A program made the translations under genes and the position numbers. A stretch of DNA of 64,000 nt from Geminicoccus harenae (GTDB lineage: Bacteria; Pseudomonadota; Alphaproteobacteria; Geminicoccales; Geminicoccaceae). The DNA is taken from contig NZ_JABGCL010000005.1 in NCBI RefSeq assembly GCF_019800005.1, forward strand, positions 62,001 through 126,000. The letters run 5' to 3'. The first letter of the stretch is position 1. Each line of letters starts with the position of its first letter. The notes beneath the pieces were generated by a model that saw nothing but the letters and a program-made list of their open reading frames with translations, was not told where the DNA came from and did not search any database. This document shows positions 51,891 to 59,729 of the stretch, piece by piece.

Positions 51891-52010
51891 GGTCACCCGA
51901 TGATGGAAGCCGCCTGCCGCCTCAAGAGCAGAATTTCCGGCCGTCTGGAATGCGGCATGACGGTTGCAGGCCGATACCGGCCTGTTACCGGAAGTTGTGG
52001 CAGTCGAGCC

Positions 52011-52991
52011 TCAGGCGATCACGCCGCGCTGGCGGCCATAGACCAGCAGCATCAGGATGATCACCAGCCCATAGATGATCTGCCGCCCGGCTTCCGGCAT
52101 TTGCATGACCGACAGCACCGAGGTCAGCAGCACGATCAGGATGGTGCCGACCACCGTGCCGAGATAGCGGCCGCGCCCGCCCAGGATGTTGGTGCCGCCG
52201 ATCACCACGGCGGCAATCGCGGGCAGCAGATAGGGGTCGCCCATGCCCTGGTAGGCCTTGGACGAGTAGCCGGCGAGCAGGACGCCGGCCAGGGCCGAGC
52301 AGGCGCCGGATATGATGAAGGCCAGGATGATGACCATCCGGGTGTTGATGCCGGACAGGTAGGCCGCCCGCTCGCGGTTGCCGATCGCGTAGATGTAGCG
52401 GCCGACGGAGGTGCGCTGCAGGAGGAGGACCACCAGGACTGAGAGGACCGCCCAGACGATCAGCGGCATCGGGATGCCCAGCACGTGGCCGGTGGCTAGG
52501 TAGCTCATGAGCGGGGTGGCGGTGCTCTGCGGGGCGTAGCCGCCGGTGAGCATCACCATGAAGCCGCGCATCACCGCGTTCACGCCGAGGGTGAAGATCA
52601 TGGACGGCACGCGCAGATAGGCCACGCCCAGCCCGTTCACCAGGCCCACCACCATGCCGACCGCCAGCCCCACCGGGATGGCATAAGGTCCGCCGATCGC
52701 ACTGCCGAGCATGGCACCGGCAGTCAGCGTCCAGGGGATCGACAGGTCGATATGGCCCAGCAGGATCACCAGCATGGCCCCGGCGGCGACGATGCCCAGG
52801 AACGCGCCGACCTGGAGCTGCTGGAGCAGGTAAACGGGGCTGAGGAAACTGGCGGTGCCCTGGGTCGCCAGCGTGTAGGCGGTGCCGATCGCCAGGATCA
52901 CCAGGATGAAGGCGCCGGCGATCAGGATCGGCTTGTCCTCGGGGGACAAGGACCAGCCGGAGGCGGGCTTGGGAAGGGAGCCGGTGGCCAT
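52011..52991 (-). CDS. Ribose-type ABC importer permease (second RbsC-like)
   Basis: 326 residues, 8-10 membrane segments. GHIDLSIPWTLTAGAMLGSAIGG (about 95-117) and IAAVVIGGTNILGGRGRYLGTVVGTILIVLLTSVLSV (about 260-296) are RbsC/XylH-type blocks. ATG 52991 is chosen; the frame runs further up but into the stop of the previous gene. Paired with a different RbsC-like permease 7 bp upstream, so the channel is probably a heterodimer. Confidence 0.87.
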   Translation of the reverse strand: MATGSLPKPASGWSLSPEDKPILIAGAFILVILAIGTAYTLATQGTASFLSPVYLLQQLQVGAFLGIVAAGAMLVILLGHIDLSIPWTLTAGAMLGSAIGGPYAIPVGLAVGMVVGLVNGLGVAYLRVPSMIFTLGVNAVMRGFMVMLTGGYAPQSTATPLMSYLATGHVLGIPMPLIVWAVLSVLVVLLLQRTSVGRYIYAIGNRERAAYLSGINTRMVIILAFIISGACSALAGVLLAGYSSKAYQGMGDPYLLPAIAAVVIGGTNILGGRGRYLGTVVGTILIVLLTSVLSVMQMPEAGRQIIYGLVIILMLLVYGRQRGVIA

Positions 52992-52998
52992 GGTCGGT

Positions 52999-54039
52999 TC
53001 AGCCCAGCAGTTCGAGGCGGTTCTTGACGCGGAATACCCGGGCGGCACCGATTGAGACGGCGCCCAGCAGCACGATCCCCTCGAACAGAGGCTGGAGGAG
53101 CGGGGCGATGTCGAAGATCCGGAAATTGAACGAGATGGCGCGGATCACCATGGCGCCGATCAGGGAGCAGATGGCCCCGCCGGAGCCGCCCATCAGCGAG
53201 GTGCCGCCGATCACCACCGCCGCGATCGAGTTCAGCGTGTAGGCGCCGGCCTGGGGCACGTCGGCATTGCCGGAGCTGGTCTGCAGCGCGAGATAGAGGC
53301 CGCCCAGCCCGGCGAAGAACCCGGCCAGCGTGAAGGCGGCGATCTTGCAGCGGTCGATGCGCACGCCGGACATGTAGGCCGCGCCCTCCGACGAGCCGAT
53401 CGCATAGACGCCGCGGCCGGTGACCGAGTTGCGGAACGGGATCCAGACCAGGAAGATCACCAGCAGCATGATCGCCAGCGGCATCGGGATCCAGGCGAAT
53501 GGTGCCAGCCAGGCCGCCTCGCCGTCATCGAACAGGCCATAGGTGGCGCAGAACTCGTAGATGTCGTTGGTGAGCGCCCAGGACAGGTCGCCGTCGACGT
53601 CGCCGCCCGGCGTGGGCCGGATGAACAGGGCGATGCCGATATAGACGGCACCGGTGGCGAGTGTCGCGATGATCGGCTGGATCCGGCCATAGACCACGAC
53701 CACGCCGTTGACCCAGCCGGCGAGCGTGCCCGCCGCCAGGCAGACCACGATGCCCAGCACCATCTGCCAGCCTGAGCCGTTGACCAGCACGCTGGCCAGG
53801 CAGTTGACCAGCGTCATCACCGCACCCACCGACAGGTCCAGGCCGCCGGCCAGGACCGGCACGGTCTGGGCCATGGCGACCGCGCCGATCACGAAGCTCT
53901 CGTTGGCGTTCTGGATCAGCACCGCCGTCGAGAAGCCCTTGGGGTGCAGGCCGTTATAGACCAGCCAGAACAGGAGGAAGAGGCCAATCGCGAGCAGGAG
54001 GCCGAGATTCTGGCCCAGGCGCAGGCGGAGATCGTTCAC
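52999..54039 (-). CDS. Ribose-type ABC importer permease (first RbsC-like)
   Basis: 346 residues, about nine or ten membrane segments. VLAGGLDLSVGAVMTLVNCLASVLVN (about 63-88) and SIAAVVIGGTSLMGGSGGAICSLIGAMVIRAISF (about 272-305) are diagnostic. A segment at about 155-180 (GDLSWALTNDIYEFCATYGLFDDG) is a periplasmic insertion. The ATG overlaps the ATPase stop. Confidence 0.88.
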   Translation of the reverse strand: MNDLRLRLGQNLGLLLAIGLFLLFWLVYNGLHPKGFSTAVLIQNANESFVIGAVAMAQTVPVLAGGLDLSVGAVMTLVNCLASVLVNGSGWQMVLGIVVCLAAGTLAGWVNGVVVVYGRIQPIIATLATGAVYIGIALFIRPTPGGDVDGDLSWALTNDIYEFCATYGLFDDGEAAWLAPFAWIPMPLAIMLLVIFLVWIPFRNSVTGRGVYAIGSSEGAAYMSGVRIDRCKIAAFTLAGFFAGLGGLYLALQTSSGNADVPQAGAYTLNSIAAVVIGGTSLMGGSGGAICSLIGAMVIRAISFNFRIFDIAPLLQPLFEGIVLLGAVSIGAARVFRVKNRLELLG

Positions 54040-55589
54040 GGCGCAGCCTCGGCGGAGAAAGGTGTTTCGGCAGTCGTGGGCAGGTTGAGCGAGGTTGCCA
54101 CGATCGCCTTCTCGTCGATCTCGTCGCCCTGCAGCTCGCGGACGATCCGCCCGTCATAGAGGATCAGCACGCGGTCGCAGCAGCCGATCAGCTCGTCATA
54201 GTCGGTGGTGTAGAACAGGATCGAGGCGCCCGCGTCGGCCAGGTCGCGCAGGAGCTGGTAGAGTTCCTGCTTGGTGCCGACGTCGATGCCGCGAGTGGGG
54301 TCGTTCAGGAGGATGATGCGCGGCTCGGTCAGCAGCCACTTGGCGATCACCACCTTTTGCTGGTTGCCGCCGGACAGGGTCGCAACCGGGTCGGCGACGT
54401 CCCCGACCTTGATCTTCAGCTTGTCGACCATCCGCTGGATGGCGGCACGTTCCTTGGCCGGGTCTACGAAGACACCCGAGGTCAGGCTCCCCATCGCCGC
54501 CATGCCGATATTGTCGGCGATCGACATGGGCAGCATCAGCCCCTCGGTCTTGCGGTCCTCGGGAATGAGCGCCATGCCGATCGAGTGGTGCTTGGCCTGG
54601 GCCGGGCTGGACAGCGTGACCGGCTTGCCGTCGACCAGGATTGTTCCGGAAAGCCCGCTCAGCACCCCGAACAGGGCGAGCTGCAACTCACGCTGGCCCT
54701 GGCCGTCCAGCCCGCCCAGCCCCACGATCTCGCCCTTGCCTACCTTCAGCGACACGCCGTTCAGGCGGTCGCCCCAGCGCAGGTCCTGTACCTCCAGGAC
54801 CGGCGGCACAGCCCCCCGGCCCGCAGGCTTCGGCGGATAGACATGGGCCATCTCGCGGCCGATCATGAGCTGGACGATCTCGTCGGGGCCGCGCGTGCCG
54901 GCCGGGAAGGTCTCGATGTGGCGGCCGTTGCGGAACACCGAGCAGGTGTCGGCCAGCGCCTCGATCTCGTGCATCCGGTGGCTGATGTAGAGAAGGCTCA
55001 GCCCCTCCTCGCCCAGCTTCTTCAGGATGTCGTAGACTTTCAGCACATCCGAGCTGGTGAGCGCCGAGGTCGCCTCGTCCAGGATCAGGAGCCTGGGCCC
55101 GCGCCCCAGCGCCTTGGCGATCTCGACCATCTGCCGGCGCGACAAGGGCAGGTTCTTCACCTGCTCCAGGGGATTGACGTCCTCGCAGCCGACCCTCGCC
55201 AGGAGTTCCTCGGTGCGCCGGCGCTGGGCGCGCTTGTCGATCAGGCCCAGCCGGGTGCGCGGCGGGTTGGAGATGCCGATATTGTCCGCGACCGAGAGGT
55301 CGGGCATCAGCGACAGTTCCTGGAAGATGCAGACGATGCCGGCGGCGTTTGCCGCGAGCGGGTCGCGGAAGCGCACCGGCTGGCCGGCCAGGCGCATGAT
55401 GCCCTCGTCGGGCTGGACCACACCGGCGATGATCTTGATCAGCGTCGACTTGCCCGCACCGTTCTCGCCCAGCACGGCATGGATCGAGCCCCGCCGGCAG
55501 GCGAAGTCGACATTCTCCAGCGCGCGGACGCCGCCATAGCGCTTGCTCACGCCGGAGAGTTCCAGGAACGGCGAGTTGTCTGGCGTCAT
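54036..55589 (-). CDS. Ribose-type ABC importer ATPase (RbsA/MglA type)
   Basis: 517-residue double ATPase. First domain: Walker A LGENGAGKSTLIKIIAG (about 40-56), signature LPLSRRQMVEIAKAL, Walker B LLILDEATSAL. Second domain: signature LSGGNQQKVVIAKWL (about 406-420), Walker B IILLNDPTRGIDVG with Asn in place of the usual acidic residue before Asp, and a degenerate Walker A GGLDGQGQREL, as is normal for this family. Start at 55589; the upstream frame belongs to the leader. Overlaps the next permease by 4 bases. Confidence 0.92.
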   Translation of the reverse strand: MTPDNSPFLELSGVSKRYGGVRALENVDFACRRGSIHAVLGENGAGKSTLIKIIAGVVQPDEGIMRLAGQPVRFRDPLAANAAGIVCIFQELSLMPDLSVADNIGISNPPRTRLGLIDKRAQRRRTEELLARVGCEDVNPLEQVKNLPLSRRQMVEIAKALGRGPRLLILDEATSALTSSDVLKVYDILKKLGEEGLSLLYISHRMHEIEALADTCSVFRNGRHIETFPAGTRGPDEIVQLMIGREMAHVYPPKPAGRGAVPPVLEVQDLRWGDRLNGVSLKVGKGEIVGLGGLDGQGQRELQLALFGVLSGLSGTILVDGKPVTLSSPAQAKHHSIGMALIPEDRKTEGLMLPMSIADNIGMAAMGSLTSGVFVDPAKERAAIQRMVDKLKIKVGDVADPVATLSGGNQQKVVIAKWLLTEPRIILLNDPTRGIDVGTKQELYQLLRDLADAGASILFYTTDYDELIGCCDRVLILYDGRIVRELQGDEIDEKAIVATSLNLPTTAETPFSAEAAP

Positions 55590-55627
55590 CGGGCGCTGCT
55601 CGTGAAGTCGGGAAGGGAACGGGAGGA

Positions 55628-55652
55628 GCCGTGGCCAGGGAAGGGCCACGGC
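55628..55652 (-). promoter_or_regulatory. Hairpin after the ribose-type binding-protein gene
   Basis: GCCGTGGCC and GGCCACGGC pair perfectly over 9 bp with a 7-base loop, beginning 8 bases after the binding-protein stop and ending 38 bases before the ATPase ATG. No T-run; likely a 3'-end stabiliser or partial terminator. Confidence 0.6.
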
Positions 55653-55659
55653 CGGAGGA

Positions 55660-56799
55660 TCACTCCACGTTCTCGGCGGTCTTCGCCATGATGTCGACCG
55701 CCTTGATGTTCACGTCACAAGGCGGGAACTCGTTGGGCGTGAAGAAATTGTCGGTGAGATCCGACCAGTAGTTCTTCCCGTCCTCCAGGTTGGTGTAGTC
55801 GGCGACCGGGATCGGCACGGAGATCATCTGGGGCATCGTGTTGCCTTCCAGTGCTGCGATCGCCGCCTTGATCGAGATCGCCGCCAGGCCCGGCGACTGG
55901 CCATAGGACAGGCCCTTCAGCCCCTCCTTGGAGTACTGCGCGATCTGCTTGCGGAAGCCGTTCTCGCCCTCGCCCGCGATCGGCACGAACGGGTGTCCGG
56001 CATCCATCAGCGCGCGTACGGTGCCGTCCGAGCCGCCCTGGGTGAAGATGGCGTCGAAGCGGCCGTGCACGGCGAGCGCGTCGGCGGTGGCCTTCTGCGA
56101 GGTGCCGGTGTCCCAGTTGCCGACGATCTCGACCACCTCGAAGTCGCCCGCGGCCTCCAGCGCGTCGCGCAGGCCCTGGTGGCGGTCACGGTCGACGGAG
56201 TTGCCGGGCACGCCGCGGACTTCCAGGATCTTTCCGGAAGTCTTGCCCATCTCCTTGACCAGGAACTCGCCCGACATCTTGCCCATCTGATACTGGTCTT
56301 CGTTGACCTGCATCACCTTGTCGGTGTCGAGCGTGTTGTCGAAGGGCACGATCACCACGCCGTTGCGATCGGCCAGGCGGATCACCCGGTCGAAGCCCTC
56401 GGGGCTCACCGCGATGGTCACGATCGCATCGAAGCCCTGGTTGATGAAGTCCTCGATCGCACCCAGCTGTGCTGCCGCATCCGTGCCGGTGGAAACGATC
56501 TTGAACTCCTCGATCTTGTCCTTGATGCCTTCGGATTCGGCATAGACCTTGGCGGTCTGGATCATCTGGATCCGCCAGGTATTGCCGACGAAGCCGTTGA
56601 CCAGGGCGATCCGGTAGGGGCCTTCCTTGGCCTCCCACTTCATGTACTTGGTGTCGGCATCCCAGGGGGCGAAGCATTCGGGCAGGTAGCCCGGGCCCTC
56701 CACGATCTCCGGCCCGGCCGCCTGGGCGCCGTGCGCCCCCACCAGCAAAGCCATTGCAGCAGCCGCGGCAAGCGCCGTGCGGCGCACCATGCTCGTCAT
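55660..56799 (-). CDS. Ribose-type periplasmic sugar-binding protein
   Basis: 379-residue periplasmic-binding-protein type 1 (peripla_BP_4) with a signal peptide about 1-27 ending GAQA. Core: YRIALVNGFVGNTWRIQMIQTAKVYAE, then QLGAIEDFINQGFDAIVTIAVSPEGFDRVI, VPFDNTLDTD and IFTQGGSDGTVRAL. About 40 residues longer than RbsB: a 30-residue N-terminal extension (VEGPGYLPECFAPWDADTKY) and a C-terminal FPPCDVNIKAVD each bring a cysteine that may form a disulfide. Ligand unknown; the GH105 gene downstream suggests an oligo-uronide or rhamnose-containing product. First gene of the operon. Confidence 0.87.
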   Translation of the reverse strand: MTSMVRRTALAAAAAMALLVGAHGAQAAGPEIVEGPGYLPECFAPWDADTKYMKWEAKEGPYRIALVNGFVGNTWRIQMIQTAKVYAESEGIKDKIEEFKIVSTGTDAAAQLGAIEDFINQGFDAIVTIAVSPEGFDRVIRLADRNGVVIVPFDNTLDTDKVMQVNEDQYQMGKMSGEFLVKEMGKTSGKILEVRGVPGNSVDRDRHQGLRDALEAAGDFEVVEIVGNWDTGTSQKATADALAVHGRFDAIFTQGGSDGTVRALMDAGHPFVPIAGEGENGFRKQIAQYSKEGLKGLSYGQSPGLAAISIKAAIAALEGNTMPQMISVPIPVADYTNLEDGKNYWSDLTDNFFTPNEFPPCDVNIKAVDIMAKTAENVE

Positions 56800-57133
56800 T
56801 TCTCGCCTCCCTGAGTGGCCTTATCGAAGCCATCCATCCCGGTCGCCCAAGGGCGGCACGGTCAGGCATTCACCATCTCGGGCGGAAGAATGATCCTATT
56901 TTTGAGCAGCGCGCAAGATTGTCGCGCGGCCGAGGCGCTTCCCGCTGCCGCTCGGCCGGGACGGCCCGGGCTCGGCCAAGGGGGCGATCACAGGACCGCA
57001 GGCGGGTCGGCGCGACGGGATGCAGGTGCCGTCGGGGCCTGCCGCCTGCAGCCAAGGCCGGCCAGAAGTCACTGTCTCCCTGGCACCGTGCGCCGCACGG
57101 CGGGAGGATCGTGAACCGCGGCCGGCGACCGGA
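56800..57133. other. Gene-free stretch upstream of the sugar-binding-protein operon
   Basis: 334 bp with no convincing frame. The part nearest 56800 should hold the promoter of the binding-protein operon; around 56880-56935 is a more AT-rich patch (CCTATTTTTGAGC) beside GCGCGCAAGATTGTCGCGC, an imperfect inverted repeat that could be an operator. The rest up to the YdcH stop shows nothing recognisable. Confidence 0.5.
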
Positions 57134-57337
57134 CTACTGGAGGACGCGGGCAGTCCCGCTTGTCGTGCTCATGTGAGCATCGAGCTTATTGATCTGTTCT
57201 TTGATTTTAAGCTTCTCCCGCTTCAGGCGGGTCAGGATGCTCTGGTCTGGGAGAGGTCGGTGCTGTTCTTGATCGATCAGGTCCTCGATCTGGGACTTTT
57301 TCACGCGCAGGCTACCGACGTGCTCCAGCAACGACAT
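57134..57337 (-). CDS. YdcH/DUF465 family small protein
   Basis: 67 residues. MSLLEHVGSLRVKKSQIEDLIDQEQHRPLPDQSILTRLKREKLKIKEQINKL has the DUF465 pattern: helix, RPxPD turn, then LKxxKLxxKxxI helix, a short helical hairpin. Family members are common small cytoplasmic proteins of unknown role. ATG 57337 follows AAGGAG by 7 bases; the longer open frame above it is not conserved-looking. A TATATA-like box lies about 35 bp upstream. Confidence 0.85.
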   Translation of the reverse strand: MSLLEHVGSLRVKKSQIEDLIDQEQHRPLPDQSILTRLKREKLKIKEQINKLDAHMSTTSGTARVLQ

Positions 57338-57641
57338 GCGTGAGCTCCTTCCCAAAGGTGGTCTCCACCCTCGATATATAGCCTTGGCCAGCAAAGGTTG
57401 CCACTGCATGGTCACCATTTCGTCACGCCCTGGCGTGCGCGTCGGTCGCATGGGGAGCGCCGCGTGAGGCTGGATCTTCATTGGCTTGGCGCCGGCCGGA
57501 GGGTGCGACGCCGGATTGCAGTCCTAATCTGGGCCGGAACAGCGCAGGGGGCTTGACCCCGCCCGTTCTTGGAACCGGCGTGCCGATGCGACCGTTGAAA
57601 CCAGAGCATATCCTCAGTGCCAGCTCCAGAGGACGACTCCA
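57338..57641. other. Intergenic region between YdcH gene and microprotein gene
   Basis: 304 bp. The first 50 bp contain the ydcH-type gene's promoter (TATATA on the minus strand around 57374-57379). The part from 57571 on contains an EcfG-type promoter facing the small ORF at 57642. In between, no frame on either strand looks real. Confidence 0.6.
57571..57596 (+). promoter_or_regulatory. EcfG (general stress response) promoter
   Basis: GGAAC at 57571-57575, 17 bases, then CGTT at 57593-57596. This is the consensus GGAAC-N16/17-CGTT of the alphaproteobacterial general-stress sigma factor EcfG. A transcript would start near 57604, about 38 bases before the ATG of the 28-codon gene. I found no other such match in the upstream regions checked. 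Confidence 0.7.
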
Positions 57642-57728
57642 ATGCTCAAGTTCATCGGCGGAACTGTTGGTATAATCTTCCTGATCGGCCTGCTGGTAGT
57701 GATCGGCCTGCTTGCCCTGATCTTCTGA
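57642..57728 (+). CDS. 28-residue hydrophobic microprotein
   Basis: Too short for ordinary gene calling. It starts MLKFIGGTVGIIFLIGLL, continues as one uninterrupted membrane helix (V, I, L, G, A, F only) and ends ALIF followed by TGA. A single basic residue (Lys3) near the N-terminus suggests that end faces the cytoplasm. AGAGGA at 57628-57633 is 8 bases from the ATG, a good ribosome site, and an EcfG promoter lies upstream. Probably a stress-induced single-span membrane peptide. No stop codon interrupts and no other frame competes; the function is unknown. Confidence 0.65.
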   Translation: MLKFIGGTVGIIFLIGLLVVIGLLALIF

Positions 57729-57910
57729 TGTATTGCCCATGCCGGTGAACTGGCTGTCCGGCTGCCCACGCCTGCCCCGCCTCCCGGGAACTGTACGGGA
57801 CTTGATCGGCGGGTGGCGGCGGATCGTCATGACGCCCGGCGCGCCCGCGACATTCTGCATGTTCCCGCCATGGCCGGCACCGGCGAGCCGCCCGATGCCG
57901 GCCGGACGTC

Positions 57911-59185
57911 TCAGCGGGTCAGGAGCAGCGAGATCTCCGGGATGTAGGTGAGCAGGATCAGCGTGACGAACAGCGCTGCGTAGAGCAGCAGCGCCTGTCT
58001 GGTGAAGGCAGCCACGCTGATCTTCGCGATGTTGCTGACCAGGAGCATCACCGTGCCGACCGGTGGGGTCAGGGTGCCGATCGACAGGTTGAAGATGATC
58101 ACGATGCCGAAATGGATCGGATCGATACCCAGGCTGCGCACGGTCGGCATCAGCAGCGGCACCAGCACGATCATCAGTGCTGTGCCCTCCATGAACATCC
58201 CGGCGATCAGCAGGACGACGTTCACCACGATCAGGAAGGCGAACGGGCTGTCGGTATGGCTGGTGATGAACTGGGACAGGCCGACGCCCGCCTGCTCCAG
58301 GGAGAAGATCCAGGCGAGCGCGGAGCTGGCCATGATCACCAGGAAGATCGAGGAAGTGGACTTGGCGGTCTCGGCCAGTGCCGCGCCGACGTCGGCCAGC
58401 CGCATCTGGCGGTAGATGACGAAGCCGATGATCAGGACGATCACGATCGCCACCGCGCCGGCCTCGGTGGGCGTGAAGACGTTGGCGCGGATGCCGCCGA
58501 TGATCGCGATGATCAGGAGCAGCGCCGGCCAGGTCGCGAGCAGGGTCGAGCCGGTTTCCCGGGCCGTCGGCCAGGACTCCCGTGCCGGCCGGTAGCCGCG
58601 CCGCACCGCAGTGACATAGGTCGCGAGCATCAGCAGGAAGGCGCAGAGCAGGCCCGGCAGGATGCCGGCCATGAACATCTGCCCGACCGACACGTCGGCG
58701 AGCAGCGCATAGATGATGAGCGCGATCCCGGGCGGGATGATCGGGGTGACCAGCGAGCCCGCCGCGGTGACGGCGCCGGCAAACGCCCGGTCATAGCCCT
58801 GGCGCTCCATCTCGGGCACCATCATGCGGCTCAGCATCGCCGCGTCGGCCAGGTTGGAGGCGCTGATGCCGCCCATCAGGGTGGAGAGCAGGATGTTCGC
58901 CAGCCCCATCCCGCCGCGGATCCGGCCGACCAGCAGGTCCGCCAGCCGCAGCATCCGCTCGGCGATCCCGGTATGCGACATCAGCGTGCCGAGCATGATG
59001 AAGAACGGGATCGCCAGCAGCGAGACGTTCTCGGTCGGGCCCACCACGCGCTGGACCGCGATCACCAGCGGCACCGAGCCGAACAGGAGGAAGTAGGCGA
59101 GGACGGCGATCAGGATGCCGATATAGAGCCGCATGCCCAGGGCGAACGCCAGGAGCATGATGAGAGAGATGACGATGAGGCTCAT
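57911..59185 (-). CDS. TRAP transporter large permease (DctM type)
   Basis: 424 residues with about twelve hydrophobic segments. LLAIPFFIMLGTLMSHTGIAERMLRLADLLVGRIRGGMGLANILLSTLMGGISASNLADAAMLSRMMVPEM (about 54-124) is the DctM core, with VTPIIPPGIALIIYALLADVSVGQMFMAG following and NLSIGTLTPPVGTVMLLVSNIAK in the second repeat. Drives sodium-coupled uptake of an acidic solute with DctQ and DctP. ATG 59185 overlaps the dctQ stop (ATGA). Confidence 0.93.
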   Translation of the reverse strand: MSLIVISLIMLLAFALGMRLYIGILIAVLAYFLLFGSVPLVIAVQRVVGPTENVSLLAIPFFIMLGTLMSHTGIAERMLRLADLLVGRIRGGMGLANILLSTLMGGISASNLADAAMLSRMMVPEMERQGYDRAFAGAVTAAGSLVTPIIPPGIALIIYALLADVSVGQMFMAGILPGLLCAFLLMLATYVTAVRRGYRPARESWPTARETGSTLLATWPALLLIIAIIGGIRANVFTPTEAGAVAIVIVLIIGFVIYRQMRLADVGAALAETAKSTSSIFLVIMASSALAWIFSLEQAGVGLSQFITSHTDSPFAFLIVVNVVLLIAGMFMEGTALMIVLVPLLMPTVRSLGIDPIHFGIVIIFNLSIGTLTPPVGTVMLLVSNIAKISVAAFTRQALLLYAALFVTLILLTYIPEISLLLTR

Positions 59186-59652
59186 CCGGCGTCTCGCATG
59201 CGCAGGCGCTTGAAGGTGCGGGCCGCCCGGTCCGCCATGACCATCGCGGCCCCCGCGGCTCCGACCGGCACCGCCAGGTCGATCCAGAACCAGGAGATCC
59301 GCAGGATGCTGGTGATCTTGAACTGGACGGTGTTGGCGAGGCGCCAGCCGAGCCAAGCCACGAACAGGAGCACCACGACCGAGAGGACGTCCGTGAGCAG
59401 GCCCAGGAGCTGCCGCGGCCGCTCGCGCATCAGGTCGGTCAGGACGGTGATCGAGAGATGCTGGTTCTCGTATTCGGCCGCGATCGTCCCGGCCATCACG
59501 ATCCAGATCAGGAGCAGGGCCGAGAGTTCCTCGGTGAAGTGGATCGGCTGGTGGAAGACGTAGCGCATCAAAACGGCGGCATTGAACAGGACGATCAGGA
59601 CCGCCAGCAGGATCGACGCGATCCAGACGGCGGCGCTGGAGAGATGCTTCAT
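59182..59652 (-). CDS. TRAP transporter small permease (DctQ type)
   Basis: 156 residues, four membrane helices: AVWIASILLAVLIVLFNAAVLMRYVF (about 9-34), FTEELSALLLIWIVMAGTIAAEYENQHLSI (about 39-68), then two more. The F-x-E-E-L-x-x-x-L-L-I-W pattern is typical of DctQ. Lies after a strong hairpin that follows dctP. Confidence 0.9.
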   Translation of the reverse strand: MKHLSSAAVWIASILLAVLIVLFNAAVLMRYVFHQPIHFTEELSALLLIWIVMAGTIAAEYENQHLSITVLTDLMRERPRQLLGLLTDVLSVVVLLFVAWLGWRLANTVQFKITSILRISWFWIDLAVPVGAAGAAMVMADRAARTFKRLRMRDAG

Positions 59653-59674
59653 GGCGCTGGCCCCTTGGATGGCG

Positions 59675-59706
59675 AAAGCCGCCGGCGTCGGTGCGCCGGC
59701 GGCTTT
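59675..59706 (-). terminator. 13-bp perfect hairpin with U tract between dctP and dctQ
   Basis: AAAGCCGCCGGCG and CGCCGGCGGCTTT are exact reverse complements around a 6-base loop. In the minus-strand RNA the stem ends in UUU, giving the form of a short intrinsic terminator 23 bases after the dctP stop. As the permease genes follow 22 bases on, it probably ends only part of the transcripts. Confidence 0.7.
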
Positions 59707-59729
59707 CCCTCAAGTCCCGAACTGGCTTC

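Noticed and set aside
51967..51984. A 7-bp stem (CAGGCCG, CGGCCTG) between the second permease and the GH105 gene
   Set aside because: Real but short and without a U tract; in GC-rich DNA such stems occur often by chance, so it was not listed as a terminator.
57423..57860. A 145-codon minus-strand frame across the microprotein gene
   Set aside because: No ribosome site or recognisable domain, and it runs antisense through the EcfG promoter and the hydrophobic ORF.
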